64,000 nt of DNA from Saccharopolyspora montiporae (GTDB lineage Bacteria > Actinomycetota > Actinomycetes > Mycobacteriales > Pseudonocardiaceae), in NCBI RefSeq assembly GCF_015209505.1, contig NZ_JADEYC010000014.1, positions 157,290 through 221,289 on the forward strand, written 5' to 3'. Positions within the stretch are counted from its first letter, which is position 1; each line of letters begins with the position of its first letter. Shown piece after piece: positions 52,174 through 62,900 of this stretch. The notes beneath the pieces were generated by a model. It worked only from the letters and a program-made list of their open reading frames with translations. It did no database searches and was not told where the DNA came from. The position numbers were made by a program, and so were the translations under genes.

Positions 52174-53031
52174 TCAGAAGCTGTGCTCGGCCGCCGGGAA
52201 CTTTCCGGAGCGCACGTCGGCGGCGAAGTCGCCGGCCGCCTCGGCCAGCGCCCCGCCCAGGTCGGCGTACTTCTTGACGAACCGCGCGGTGCTGCCGGTG
52301 TTCATGCCCGCCATGTCGGTCCACACCAGCACCTGGCCGTCGGTGTGCGGGCCCGCGCCGATCCCGACCGTGGGGATGTCCAGCTCGGCGGTGACCTCGC
52401 GCGCCGCCTCGGCCGGAACCATCTCCAGCACCACGGCGAACGCCCCCGCCTCCTGCAGAGCCCGGGCGTCGGCCAGCAGTTCCGCGGCCTGGTCCCCGCG
52501 CCCCTGGACGCGGTAACCGCCGAGCCGGTGCTCGCTCTGCGGTGTGAAGCCGAGGTGGCCCATGACCGGGACCCCGGCATGCACCAGCGCCTCGACCTGC
52601 GGTGCGAAGTGCCTGCCGCCTTCGAGCTTGACCGCGTGCGCGCGGCCCTCCTTCATGAACCGGCCCGCCGTGGCCACGGCCTGCTCCGGGGATCCCTGGT
52701 AGGAGCCGAACGGCAGGTCCGCCACCACCAGTGCGCGCTCCGCCGAGCGGGTGACCGCGCGGGTCAGCGGCAGCAGCTCGTCCACGGTCACCGGCAGCGA
52801 GGATTCGTAGCCGTAGACGTTGTTGGCGGCCGAATCCCCGACCAGGAGCACGGGGATGCCCGCCCGGTCGAAGATCTGCGCGGTGTACATGTCGTAGGAG
52901 GTGAGCATCGGCCAGGTCTCCCCGCGCTCCTTGAGCTGCTGGAGGTGGTGGATGCGCACCCGCCGGCCAGCGGGGCCGGATCCGTACGGCGCGGCGGTCT
53001 CCGCCTGCGCCGGGTTCTGAGCACCAGTCAT
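52174..53031 (-). CDS. panB: Ketopantoate hydroxymethyltransferase
   Basis: A 285-residue TIM-barrel enzyme that makes ketopantoate from 2-oxoisovalerate and methylene-tetrahydrofolate in pantothenate/CoA synthesis. Family stretches are [27 protein letters not shown] (Mg site), [19 protein letters not shown] and [17 protein letters not shown] at 53031 fits the usual length; the start in the longer open frame is not supported. In M. tuberculosis panB lies next to the caeA-type hydrolase and RNase H regions as here. It lies 151 bases downstream of nadE on the same strand. Confidence 0.96.
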   Translation of the reverse strand: MTGAQNPAQAETAAPYGSGPAGRRVRIHHLQQLKERGETWPMLTSYDMYTAQIFDRAGIPVLLVGDSAANNVYGYESSLPVTVDELLPLTRAVTRSAERALVVADLPFGSYQGSPEQAVATAGRFMKEGRAHAVKLEGGRHFAPQVEALVHAGVPVMGHLGFTPQSEHRLGGYRVQGRGDQAAELLADARALQEAGAFAVVLEMVPAEAAREVTAELDIPTVGIGAGPHTDGQVLVWTDMAGMNTGSTARFVKKYADLGGALAEAAGDFAADVRSGKFPAAEHSF

Positions 53032-53182
53032 CGTCGACCGTCCTTGTCCCTCGAAGCCCGCGCAGCGGGTCCCCGGGTGTGTCGGAGGAAGGTTGCGCGG
53101 AGAGCCTCGCACGATTGCCGACCGGACGGGTACCCGCCGGAACGACGTCACAGTCGCCGTGACCGGTGCCGCAGCGAAGTGC

Positions 53183-54940
53183 CTACCGCTGGTCGGGGCG
53201 CAGCTCGCGCCAGCGGTTGGTCAACGGCAGCCTGCGGTCCCGGCCGAACGCCTTGAACGTGATCTTGGTGCCCGGCGGGTACTGCCTGCGCTTGTACTCG
53301 GCGCGGTCGACCAGCTGCAGCACCCGCTCGACGAGGTCGGCGTCGAAGCCCTCGGCGATCAGGTCGGCGTAACTGCGGTCGCTCTCCACGTAGCGGTCGA
53401 GCACCTCGTCGAGCAGGTCGTAGGGCGGCAGCGAGTCCTGGTCGACCTGTCCCGGGCGCAGTTCGGCGGACGGCTCCTTGCTGATGGAGTTCTCCGGGAT
53501 CGGAGCCACCTCGCCGCGCTTCTCGGCCTCCGCGTTGCGCCACCTCGCCAGCTGCCACACCAGCGTTTTCGGCACGTCCTTGATCGGCGCGAACCCGCCG
53601 ACCGCATCGCCGTAGATGGTGGAGTAGCCCACCGCCAGCTCGGTCTTGTTGCCGGTGGCCAGCACCAGGTGGCCGTACTGGTTGGACAGCGCCATGAGCG
53701 TGATGCCGCGGCAGCGCGCCTGGACGTTCTCCTCGGCCAAGCCGGTGAGCCCGAGCCGGCCGACGAACACCTCGACCATGTCCCGGATCGGCTGCTCCTG
53801 GTAGTGGCAGCCGATCCGCTCCGCGAGGTCCGCGGCGTCCGAGCGGGAGTGCTCCGAGGAATAGTCCGACGGCAGGGAGACCCCGTGCACCGCGTCCGCG
53901 CCGAGCGCGTCGGCGGCCAGCGCCGCGGCCACCGCCGAGTCGATCCCGCCGGAGAGTCCCAGCGTCACGGTGCGGAAACCGTTCTTGTGCGCGTAATCGC
54001 GCAGGCCCGTCACCAGCGCCGACCACACCTCCGCCTCATCGGGCAGCGGTTCGGCCACCGGTGGTGCCGGCAGCGGTTCGTAGGCGGGCACCGGGTCGGG
54101 CTGCAGCAGGATGCGCTGCACGTCGAACGCCGCCGGGCTGCGCACGGTGCCCGGTTCGGTCGGCACGGTCGTCGTGGTGTGCTCGCCCGCGGGCAGGTCG
54201 GTGTCCAGCACGAGCAGCTGCTCGGTGAACTGCGCGGCGCGGGTGAGCAGCCGCCCGTCCCGCCCGGTGACCATCGAGTCGCCGTCGAAAACGAGCTCGT
54301 CCTGCGCGCCGACCAGGTTGACGTAGGCCACCGGAGCGCCCGCCTCGGTCGCCCGCCCGGCGACCAGCGGGGTGCGCGCGTCGTCCTTGGCGCGTTCGTA
54401 GGGCGAGCCGTTCAGGCACACCACCAGGTCGACGCCCACCTTGCCCAGCGCGGCGACCGGTCCGCCGTTCTGCCAGATGTCCTCGCAGATGACCGCGCCG
54501 ATGTCCAGCCCGTGCAGCCGCACGATGGGCAGGTCGAACCCGGGCGCGAAGTAGCGGGCCTCGTCGAAGACGCCGTAGTTCGGCAGGTGGTGCTTGTGGT
54601 ACGTCGCCACGACCTCACCGGCGTGCAGGAACGAGGCCGAGTTCCGCGGCCCCTCGTCGTCGCGGCCGAGGTGCCCGACGAGCACCAGGGCGTCCCCACA
54701 GCCGTCTTCCTGCAGATCGGCCGCCAGCTGCTCCAGCGCCACGCGGTTGGCGGCGGCGAACGACTTGCGCAGCGCCAGGTCCTCCACCGGGTACCCGGAC
54801 AGCACCATCTCCGGGAACGCGACCAGGTGCGCTCCCCGCTCGACCGCCGAGCGGGCCCAGTTCCGGATCATGGCGCTGTTCGTGGCGATGTCGCCGACAC
54901 ATGCGTTGACCTGTGCGAGTGCGATGCGCAGCTGGGGCAT
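53183..54940 (-). CDS. nadE: Glutamine-dependent NAD+ synthetase
   Basis: A 585-residue two-domain enzyme. The N-terminal nitrilase-type glutaminase has its Glu-Lys-Cys triad in [26 protein letters not shown] and AVICEDIWQ; the C-terminal synthetase has the pyrophosphate loop [12 protein letters not shown]. It converts nicotinic acid adenine dinucleotide to NAD+ with ammonia from glutamine. It is shorter than the M. tuberculosis enzyme (about 680 residues). I chose ATG at 54940 because GAGGATG lies ahead; an in-frame GTG six codons upstream has no site. Divergent from the lipoprotein hydrolase gene. Confidence 0.95.
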   Translation of the reverse strand: MPQLRIALAQVNACVGDIATNSAMIRNWARSAVERGAHLVAFPEMVLSGYPVEDLALRKSFAAANRVALEQLAADLQEDGCGDALVLVGHLGRDDEGPRNSASFLHAGEVVATYHKHHLPNYGVFDEARYFAPGFDLPIVRLHGLDIGAVICEDIWQNGGPVAALGKVGVDLVVCLNGSPYERAKDDARTPLVAGRATEAGAPVAYVNLVGAQDELVFDGDSMVTGRDGRLLTRAAQFTEQLLVLDTDLPAGEHTTTTVPTEPGTVRSPAAFDVQRILLQPDPVPAYEPLPAPPVAEPLPDEAEVWSALVTGLRDYAHKNGFRTVTLGLSGGIDSAVAAALAADALGADAVHGVSLPSDYSSEHSRSDAADLAERIGCHYQEQPIRDMVEVFVGRLGLTGLAEENVQARCRGITLMALSNQYGHLVLATGNKTELAVGYSTIYGDAVGGFAPIKDVPKTLVWQLARWRNAEAEKRGEVAPIPENSISKEPSAELRPGQVDQDSLPPYDLLDEVLDRYVESDRSYADLIAEGFDADLVERVLQLVDRAEYKRRQYPPGTKITFKAFGRDRRLPLTNRWRELRPDQR

Positions 54941-55023
54941 TCCGTCATCCTCGCGCACATCGCGGCCGCGTGTCGTGCTGCCCGGTGTGAATCACGCCGC
55001 TCCTGCCATGTCACGATCCCACG

Positions 55024-56595
55024 GTGATCCGCCTACTGACCGTGCTCGCGGCCGTGCTCGTGCTGGGCGGTAGCGCCTGCAGCCTGCCGGGGCAGGATTC
55101 GGAACCGCTGCAGCCGCACACCGAACGCAACGGGCCGACCGGTCCGGTTCCGCCGGGGCTCGACCGCTTCTACGGCCAAGAGTTGTCCTGGGGGCCGTGC
55201 GAGACGTACGCGACCACGGCCCAGGACCGGCCGCTGTACCAGGATCCGGGACTGGAGTGCGCCCGGCTGGAAGTGCCGATGGATTACGCCGCCCCGGATG
55301 GCGAGACCGTCCAGCTGGGACTGCTGCGCAAACCCGCGACCGGCGGCGACGAGCGGATCGGCTCACTCGTGCTCAACCCGGGCGGGCCGGGCGCCTCCGG
55401 GATGAGCGCGGCGGCGAGCATGGCCGGTCAGGACGCCGAACTCGCGGACCGCTTCGACATGGTCGGTTTCGACCCGCGCGGGGTGGGCGCCTCCGAACCG
55501 CAGGTGCACTGCCTGACCGGTCCGGAACGCGACGCCGACCGGCTCGACTCCGATGCGGACTCCTCGCCGAGCGGCGTCGCCCGCTCCGAGCAGGAGGAGC
55601 GCGAGTACGCGGGCAAGTGCGCCGAGCGCACCGGTCCCGAGCTGCTGGCCAACGTCGGAACGCGGGATGTGGCGCGGGACTTGGACGTGCTGCGTTCGGC
55701 CCTGGGCGACGACAAGCTCAGCTATCTGGGCTTCTCCTACGGCACTCGGATCGGCTCGGAGTACGCCCAGCAGTTCGCCGGGAACGTACGTGCGCTGCTG
55801 CTGGACGGGGCGATCGACCCGGGTCAGTCCACCGTGGACCAGCTCGTGGCTCAAGGTGCGGGGTTTCAGCGCGCTTTCGACGACTTCGCGGCCTGGTGCG
55901 CCGAGCAGGACGACTGCGCGCTCGGTCGGGACCCGTCGGCGGCGGTCACCCGGTTCCAGGAGCTGACCCGGCCGCTGGTGGAGCAGCCCGCGTCGGCGAT
56001 GCAGGACCGCAGGCTGTCCTACGAGGACGCGACCACCGCCGCCATCCAGGCGCTGTACGCGCCCTCGCTGTGGGAGCAGCTCAACACCGGGTTGCACGAG
56101 CTGCGCGCGGGCAGCGGGAACCTGCTGCTCACGCTCGCCGACGTCTACTACGGACGCGAGCCCGATGGCCGGTACTCCAACACCACGGATGCCTTCGACG
56201 CGGTGCACTGCGTCGACGACCAGCGGGTGCACGATCCGGACGAGGTCCGCGCCGCCGATCGGCGCTACCGGGAGGCGGCCCCGTTCCTCGACGACGGCAA
56301 CCCGCCGAGCGCGGCGCGGGACATGTGCTCGTTCTGGCCGGTGCCGGTCACCGGTGATCCCTCGCAGCCGGACGTCTCCGGGCTCCCGCCGACGCTCGTG
56401 GTCTCCACGACGGGGGATCCTGCCACGCCCTACCGGGCGGGTCAGGAGCTGGCGGACGCGCTCGGCGGCGGTCTGCTGACCTACGAGGGCACGCAGCACA
56501 CGGTGTTCCTGCAGGGTAATTCCTGTGTGGACGAAGCGGGCCGGGACTACCTGATCGACCTGGAGCTGCCGGAGCCGGGTCAACGCTGCAACTGA
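55024..56595 (+). CDS. Lipoprotein alpha/beta hydrolase, CaeA/tripeptidyl-peptidase (TAP) type
   Basis: A 523-residue exported hydrolase. The signal ends with a lipobox LGGSAC near residue 19, so Cys19 is the likely lipid anchor. The S33 features are LVLNPGGPGASGMS (oxyanion), the nucleophile Ser in LGFSYGTRIGSEYA near residue 240, VVSTTGDPATPY with the Asp and GTQHTVFLQG with the His, and the TAP-like C-terminal domain. Relatives include Streptomyces tripeptidyl aminopeptidases and mycobacterial CaeA. GTG at 55024 starts the gene; no clear ribosome site. Located next to nadE and panB as in mycobacteria. Confidence 0.9.
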   Translation: MIRLLTVLAAVLVLGGSACSLPGQDSEPLQPHTERNGPTGPVPPGLDRFYGQELSWGPCETYATTAQDRPLYQDPGLECARLEVPMDYAAPDGETVQLGLLRKPATGGDERIGSLVLNPGGPGASGMSAAASMAGQDAELADRFDMVGFDPRGVGASEPQVHCLTGPERDADRLDSDADSSPSGVARSEQEEREYAGKCAERTGPELLANVGTRDVARDLDVLRSALGDDKLSYLGFSYGTRIGSEYAQQFAGNVRALLLDGAIDPGQSTVDQLVAQGAGFQRAFDDFAAWCAEQDDCALGRDPSAAVTRFQELTRPLVEQPASAMQDRRLSYEDATTAAIQALYAPSLWEQLNTGLHELRAGSGNLLLTLADVYYGREPDGRYSNTTDAFDAVHCVDDQRVHDPDEVRAADRRYREAAPFLDDGNPPSAARDMCSFWPVPVTGDPSQPDVSGLPPTLVVSTTGDPATPYRAGQELADALGGGLLTYEGTQHTVFLQGNSCVDEAGRDYLIDLELPEPGQRCN

Positions 56596-56652
56596 CGCAA
56601 CCGCAGCCCGGCCGGGACCCGCGGCTGGTCCGGATGAGCCGGAAGTACCGAC

Positions 56653-56670
56653 GTTCACCGTATAGTGAAC
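56653..56670. promoter_or_regulatory. Operator/promoter of the SLC13 transporter gene
   Basis: A perfect inverted repeat GTTCAC-CGTATA-GTGAAC has the -10-like TATAGT (56661-56666) inside it; a further TCACT half-site follows at 56675-56679. A protein bound here would block the promoter. The start ATG at 56698 then has a short 25-30-base leader without a clear ribosome site. Confidence 0.6.
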
Positions 56671-56697
56671 TGGCTCACTGTCCTTTACCGTCACCGC

Positions 56698-58314
56698 ATG
56701 GACAAACAGGACGATGCGGGTCCCTCCGGGGCGGCGCAGGACGTCACGTCGGTGCTGCTGTCCGGCAGCACGTACCGCGGGCTCGGCGAGCAGGTGCTGT
56801 CGCCGTCCGAGGAGCGGTTCGAACGAGCGCGCCGCACGGTCGGCCTGGTGCTGGCCCCGGTCCTGACGATCGTGTTCCTGCTCCTGCCGGTCCAGCTCGA
56901 CCCGGCCCAGCACAAGCTCTCCGCGGTGCTGCTCGGCGTGATCGTGCTCTGGGTCTGCGAACCGGTGCCGATCCCGATCGGCGGGCTCATCGGCGTGGCG
57001 GCGATCGTGGTGCTTGGCGTGTTGCCCCCGGACGACGTGCTGGAGCCGTTCGGCTCCAGCACCGTGTTCACCTTCATCGGGGCGTTCATCCTCGCCCAGG
57101 CGATGCTGCGACACGGGGTGGCGCGCAGGTTCGCGTTCACGATCCTGTCGATGCCCGGCGTCGGGCGCAGCACCTGGCGGGTGATCATCGCGTTCGGCGT
57201 CATCACCGCGCTGCTGTCGGCCGTGGTGTCCAATACCGCCACGGTCGCGATGCTGCTGCCCACCGCGGTCGGCATCCTCGGGGTCATCGCCGAGCTGGTG
57301 CGCCAGCGGCTGCCCGAAGGGGCCGCATTCGACCCGCTGCGCCTGCGGGTCGGCACCGCGCTGATGCTCATGCTCGCCTACGCCGCCAGCGTCGGCGGAC
57401 TGCTCACACCGATCGGCTCCCCGCCGAACCTCATCGGCCGCGGCATGATCGAGGAGGCCACCGGCGAGCGGATCTCGTTCCTGCAGTGGATGGCGGCCGC
57501 CGCACCGATCTGCCTGCTCATGTTCGTGGTGCTCGCGGTGATCCTGCTGCTGCTCAACCGCCCGGAGATCAGCAAGCTCACCGGCATCGAGGAGTACGTG
57601 GCCGCCGAGCGCGCGAAGCTGGGCCCGGTCAGCCGCGCGGAGAAGAACACCCTCGTCGCGTTCGCCGTCACCGTGGGGCTCTGGGTCGCGCCGGGATTCG
57701 TCGCGCTGTTCGCCGGCAACGACTCCGCCGCCTACGACGTGATCAGCGAGCGGCTGGACGAGGGGATCGTGGCGGTGCTCGGCGCTTCGCTGCTGTTCCT
57801 GCTGCCCACCGACTGGGGCAAGCGGCAGTTCACCCTCAGCTGGACCGAGGCCAGCCGCATCGACTGGGGGACCGTGCTGCTGTTCGGCACCGGGATCATC
57901 TTCGGCTCGCTGCTGGAGGACACCGAGCTCGCGCAGACACTCGGCCAGGGAACCGCCGGTGCGCTCGGGTTGTCCAGCGCGGTGGCGATCACCGTGTTCG
58001 CCGTGGTGCTGGCGGTGGTCGTCTCGGAGACGACCTCGAACACGGCCGCCGCGGCGGTGGTGGTGCCGATCGTGATCCCGGTGGCCGTGGCGGCCGGGAT
58101 CAACCCGTTCATCCCCGCGCTCGCCGCGACCTTCGGCGCGTCGTTCGGGTTCATGCTGCCGGTGTCCACGCCGCAGAACGCCGTCGTCTACGGCTCGGGT
58201 TCCGTGCCGATCACCAAGATGATCCGCTCGGGCGTGGTCTTCGACGTCGCGGGCGCGATCCTGATCGTGTCGCTGGTCCCGCTGATGGTGGCGGCGCTGT
58301 CGCTGGGTGGCTGA
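56698..58314 (+). CDS. SLC13/DASS family sodium-coupled dicarboxylate or sulfate symporter
   Basis: A 538-residue transporter with about 12 membrane helices. Both Ser-Asn-Thr substrate motifs are present (VSNTATVAML near residue 180, ETTSNTAAAAVVVPI near 450) with their partner loops TPIGSPPNLIG and VSTPQNAVVYGSG. The family takes up C4-dicarboxylates, citrate or sulfate with Na+. A soluble N-terminal stretch of about 60 residues precedes the first helix. An in-frame GTG 11 codons upstream exists, but the operator and -10 overlap it, so ATG 56698 is preferred. No transport partner or regulator lies next to it. Confidence 0.9.
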   Translation: MDKQDDAGPSGAAQDVTSVLLSGSTYRGLGEQVLSPSEERFERARRTVGLVLAPVLTIVFLLLPVQLDPAQHKLSAVLLGVIVLWVCEPVPIPIGGLIGVAAIVVLGVLPPDDVLEPFGSSTVFTFIGAFILAQAMLRHGVARRFAFTILSMPGVGRSTWRVIIAFGVITALLSAVVSNTATVAMLLPTAVGILGVIAELVRQRLPEGAAFDPLRLRVGTALMLMLAYAASVGGLLTPIGSPPNLIGRGMIEEATGERISFLQWMAAAAPICLLMFVVLAVILLLLNRPEISKLTGIEEYVAAERAKLGPVSRAEKNTLVAFAVTVGLWVAPGFVALFAGNDSAAYDVISERLDEGIVAVLGASLLFLLPTDWGKRQFTLSWTEASRIDWGTVLLFGTGIIFGSLLEDTELAQTLGQGTAGALGLSSAVAITVFAVVLAVVVSETTSNTAAAAVVVPIVIPVAVAAGINPFIPALAATFGASFGFMLPVSTPQNAVVYGSGSVPITKMIRSGVVFDVAGAILIVSLVPLMVAALSLGG

Positions 58315-58324
58315 CGTTCCGGGC

Positions 58325-58360
58325 GGGCGGCGGTTCGTCCCCGGGGGCGAACCGCCGCCC
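58325..58360 (+). terminator. Strong terminator hairpin after the SLC13 gene
   Basis: Perfect 13-base arms GGGCGGCGGTTCG and CGAACCGCCGCCC around a TCCCCGGGGG loop, ten bases past the stop. It separates the transporter from glnA2. Confidence 0.8.
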
Positions 58361-58437
58361 GTGTTGCGCGCGTGCTACCTCCGGCTACCGGTCGATGACG
58401 TTCGCCGTCCGGTTACGCGACGGGCCCGGTGAGCTTT

Positions 58438-58443
58438 TAGGCT
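58438..58443 (+). promoter_or_regulatory. -10 box of glnA2, leaderless type
   Basis: TAGGCT lies six bases before the ATG at 58450 and there is no ribosome site. Confidence 0.55.
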
Positions 58444-58449
58444 GCGGGC

Positions 58450-59793
58450 ATGACTCGCCAGCAGGAGTTCGTGCTCCGCACCTTGGAGGAACGCGACATC
58501 CGCTTCGTGCGGCTGTGGTTCACCGACGTGCTCGGCATGCTCAAGTCCGTCGCCATCTCGCCCGCCGAGCTCGAAGGCGCCTTCGCCGAGGGCATCGGGT
58601 TCGACGGTTCGGCGATCGAGGGCTTCGCCCGGGTCTACGAATCGGACATGGTCGCCAAACCCGATCCGTCCACCTTCCAGGTGCTGCCCTGGGAGACCTC
58701 CGACGGCGAGCACTATTCCGCGCGCATGTTCTGCGACATCCACATGCCGGACGGATCGCCGTGCTGGTCGGACCCGCGGCACGTGCTGCGCCGCACCCTG
58801 GCGCGCGCCACCGAGTCCGGGTTCACCTGCTACGTGCATCCGGAGATCGAGTTCTTCCTACTCAAGGACCTGCCCGACGACGGCGGCGAACCCCGTCCCG
58901 CCGACTCCGGCGGGTACTTCGACCAGGCCAGCCACGACGCGGCCCCGCACTTCCGGCGCAACGCCATCGAAACCCTCGAAGCGATGGGCATCTCGGTGGA
59001 GTTCAGCCACCACGAGGGCGCGCCGGGCCAGCAGGAGATCGACCTGCGCTACGCCGACGCGCTGACGATGGCCGACAACGTGATGACCTTCCGGTACGTG
59101 GTCAAGGAGGTCGCGATCACCCAGGGCGTGAAGGCGTCGTTCATGCCCAAGCCGTTCAGCGCCCAGCCGGGTTCGGGGATGCACACCCACTTCAGCCTGT
59201 TCGAGGGCGACCAGAACGCCTTCTACCACCCGGAGAACCCGTACGAACTCTCCGATGTGGGGCGGGCTTTCGTCGCCGGGATCATGCACCACGGCCGCGA
59301 GATCAGCGCGGTGACCAACCAGTGGGTCAACTCCTACAAGCGGCTGGTCGTCGGCGGTGAGGCACCCACGGCCGTGTGCTGGGGGCACGCCAACCGGTCG
59401 GCGCTGGTGCGCGTGCCGATGTACTCGCCCGGTCGCGCCTCGTCGCGGCGCGTGGAAGTGCGCAGCCTGGACACCGCGTGCAACCCGTACCTGGCGTACG
59501 CGGTGATCCTCGCCGCCGGCCTGCGCGGGGTGCAGAAGGGCTACGAACTGCAGCCGGCCACCGAGGACGACGTGTGGTCGTTGACCGACGCCGAGCGCCG
59601 CGCCGCCGGGTACGCCAACCTCCCGCAGAACCTGAACGAGGCGCTGGCCGAGATGGAGTCCTCCGAGCTGATCGCCGAGACGCTCGGGGAGCACGTCTTC
59701 GACTTCTTCCTGCGCAACAAGCGCGAGGAGTGGAACGCCTACCGCAGCCACGTCACGCCGTACGAGCTGCGCACCCTGCTGCCCATGCTCTGA
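58450..59793 (+). CDS. glnA2: Glutamine synthetase-family protein GlnA2
   Basis: A 447-residue glutamine synthetase-fold enzyme, close in length to mycobacterial GlnA2. Visible features are GIGFDGSAIEGFARVYESDM, VHPEIEFFLL (metal Glu), MPKPFSAQPGSGMHTHFSLF with the ATP/metal loop, and RSLDTACNPYLAYAVILAA. The usual adenylylation Tyr of GSI-beta is not evident. Streptomyces GlnA2/GlnA3-type enzymes act as gamma-glutamylpolyamine synthetases, so the substrate may be a polyamine rather than ammonia; both are possible. The gene lies just right of panB, nadE and caeA-like genes as in mycobacteria. Confidence 0.92.
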   Translation: MTRQQEFVLRTLEERDIRFVRLWFTDVLGMLKSVAISPAELEGAFAEGIGFDGSAIEGFARVYESDMVAKPDPSTFQVLPWETSDGEHYSARMFCDIHMPDGSPCWSDPRHVLRRTLARATESGFTCYVHPEIEFFLLKDLPDDGGEPRPADSGGYFDQASHDAAPHFRRNAIETLEAMGISVEFSHHEGAPGQQEIDLRYADALTMADNVMTFRYVVKEVAITQGVKASFMPKPFSAQPGSGMHTHFSLFEGDQNAFYHPENPYELSDVGRAFVAGIMHHGREISAVTNQWVNSYKRLVVGGEAPTAVCWGHANRSALVRVPMYSPGRASSRRVEVRSLDTACNPYLAYAVILAAGLRGVQKGYELQPATEDDVWSLTDAERRAAGYANLPQNLNEALAEMESSELIAETLGEHVFDFFLRNKREEWNAYRSHVTPYELRTLLPML

Positions 59794-59906
59794 TCCGGCA
59801 GGTCGGGGCGCGGTACCGCCCGCGTCCCGACCGATCCACCCGAAGACGTGGTCCTGCTCGCCGCTTCGGGTGGGATCTGGCGTGTCGGGCGTGCGCGTCG
59901 AGGCGA

Positions 59907-59912
59907 TAGGTT
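59907..59912 (+). promoter_or_regulatory. -10 box of the glycosyltransferase/FkbM gene, leaderless type
   Basis: TAGGTT stands six bases before the GTG at 59919 without a ribosome site. Confidence 0.5.
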
Positions 59913-59918
59913 CCGACC

Positions 59919-62900
59919 GTGACCGATTCGCAGCCCGGCGCCGACCGTCCCGAGTCCGCCGCGCCCCCGCCCGGCGGCGACCAGCCGGAAGAACTCCAGT
60001 GGCCCGCAGAATCCGCGGACGGCGGCGACCTGGTCGGCTGCGTGCTGGCGGCGCGTGACCGGTTGCCCGCAGCGCGGGTGCTCGCGGACTCGTTCCGCCG
60101 CCACCACCCCGGAGCCCGGTTCGTGCTGCTGCTGATCGAGGCCGCCGATGCGGAGCCCGATCCGGACGGGCTGCCCGCGGAGGTGCTGCGTCCGGCCGAT
60201 CTCGGGCTCGCAGCCGATGAATTCGCCCGCCTCGCCGTGTCCTGCACCGCCGACGGGTTGCGCACCGCGCTGCGCCCGCTGCTGCTGCAGCACCTGCTCG
60301 CCGGCGGGGGCACCGTCCTGTGCTTCGAACCGTCAGTGCAGGTGTACGCCCCGTTCGACGACCTGCTGTCCGGACTTTGCCCGCGCCGACCGGTCGCCGT
60401 GGTGCCGCGGGTGCTGCGAGCGCTGACCGCGGACGGCCTGCGGCCGGACGCGGGCGACCTGGCGCGCTCCGGTGCGTTCGACCCGGCCTGCTTCGCCGTC
60501 CGGCCCGGCGCCGAACCGCTGCTGGAGGCGTGGGCGCAGCAGTTGCGCGCGGATCCCGCCGCGGACGCCCCGCTGCTGGACGGGATCGGGGTGCACGTCG
60601 ACCACGAGGTGCTGCGCGATCCCGGCGTGGGGCTGTCCGCGTTCAACGCCGCCCAGCGCGAGCTCACCGCCGAAGCCGACGGCTACCGGGCGGACGGATC
60701 CGCGCTGCGCAGCGCGCACTTCGCCGGTTTCCAACCGCAGCGGCCCTGGCTGCTGTCCACCGAGTACGCCGACCGCCCGCGGGTGCTGCTCTCCGAGGAT
60801 CCGGTGCTGGCCGGGCTCTGCGCCGGCTACCGCACCGCCCTGGTCGAGGCCGGTTACGCCCGCGAGGAGCCCTACCCGTTCGACGTGCTGCCCGGCGGCT
60901 GGCGCATCCCGGAGCCGCTGCGGACCGAGTACCTGCAGGCGTGGTCTGCCGGCACCGCGCCGGCCAGCCCCTTCGAGCCGGGATCCGACGGCGCCGAGTT
61001 CCTGGACTGGGCGTGCGCACCGGCCGACGCCCGGCAGCGCGCGGCCGGGGGGTCGCGCTGGACGGCCGCGGTGTGGTCCGCGGATCCCGCGCTGCGCCGC
61101 GAACACCCCGATCCGTTCGGGACCGGCGCCGAATCGTTCCACGAGTGGTGCACCGGAGTCGGCGTGGCCAGCGGACGGGTTCCCGCGGCCGCCGTGCAGC
61201 GCGGTCCGGCCCGGGAGGCGGCGCTGGTCGACCAGCTCGGCGTCGCGATCCTGGGTTCGGGACGGCTCGCCGGGCTCGTCCGCGCCGCCGTGCACGCGTC
61301 CGGGCTCGCCTCGGCGGACAGCGCCTACTACCCGGTGGTGCTGCGCTGCGAACCGGATCTCCCGGTCCCGGCCGGCCGCTACGTGGTCGACGTGTGCCCG
61401 TCCGCGGACCGGGAGGTGCCCGCGGACACCGCCGAGACCTGGGTGCTGTCCGAGGCCGCGCGGGTGCTCGCGCGGGGCTCCGGCGAACCGGGCCCGCGGG
61501 TGGTGCGGCTCCCGGTCCCGCAGGGCGAACCCGATCCGGTCGCGGGCAAAGCTGTACGGGACGGCCTGGACCTGTCCGCCGAGTTCGCCGTCGGCGCGTT
61601 CGCCGATCACGGCACCGAGCGGGCGGACAACGCGCTGGGCGCGGTCAACGCGTTCCGCACCGCGTTCGACGACCGGGACGACGTGCGACTGCTGATCGCC
61701 GCGAGCGGATCGGCGGCGCATCCCGAGGCGGCCGAGCGCCTTCGCCTGGCCACCGCAGCCGACCCGCGCGTCGTCCTCCTGGAGGGCGACGGCGCGGCCG
61801 AGGACGTGCTCGCGGCCGCCGACTGTGTCCTCTCGCTGCATCGCGGGGCTGCCGGCGAGCACAACGTGCTGCGCCTGCTGGAAGCCGCTGGGGCCGGTGT
61901 GCCGGTCGTCGCCGGCGAACACGGTGCGGTCGCCGAGCTCTTCGGACCTGCTGGTGCCGCGCTGGTGCCCGGTGCGTCCGGCGAGCCGGACGTCGACGCC
62001 GCCGCGGACCTGCTGCGTGGGCTCGCCGAGGATCCGGAGGCCGCGGGCGAGCTGGGCGAGCGGGTGCGCGACCAGCTGGTGTCCGTGCACCCGCCGGCAG
62101 CGGCGGGGGAGAAGGTGCGCGCTCGCGTCGAGCTGGCCTACCGGACCTGGCGCACGAAGTGGGCGCACGACAGCCACGGCCAGTTCGATGATCCGCTGCG
62201 TCCGCTGGTCGTCGCGCGGCACGCGCTGCACCGGGCCCCGGACGTCGGCGTCGGTAGCCGCAACGCGATGGCCCCGGCGCTGCGCAAGGCGGTGCTCAAG
62301 GCGCTCGGGCACTACGACGAGCACATCCGCGACGTGCTGCGCTCGGTCGTCGACGGTGTCGAGCGGACCGCGTCGGAAGTGCTGCGCAGGCAGCACGAGG
62401 GCGAGGACGGCGACCAGGAAGCAGTGCGCGGTGAGCTCGCCCGGCTGGCGCAGCTGCACGAGCAGAGCAGCGCCCGGCTGGCCGGGGTGGACGACGGGGT
62501 GGTGCGCGCCCGCGCCGATCTCGCCGACCAGCACCGCAGGCTGCGCGACCTGGAGTCGGGCTCGGGAACCGATCACCGCTCGGACGCGCTCGCCGAGCGC
62601 ATGGACAGCCTGACCAGCGCGGTCGAGCGGTTGCTGGACCGGATGGATGTCCTGGAGCAGCGGCAGGCCGCAGCGCACGAGCAGCTGGAGTCCGCGCAAG
62701 CTGCCGGCCGGGACGCGGCGAACGCGCTGCAGCGCACCGAGGTGTTGCAGCGCATCGTGCTGCGCGAGCACGAGCGCAGCAGCGGATCGGCGGACACCGG
62801 CAGCGCACCGGTGCTGTGCGACGCCGGCCTGCTGCGGCTGCCCGCCGATGACGCGGTCCTGCTGCCCTGGCTGTCGTCCAACCAGGAGTGGGATGCCGAC

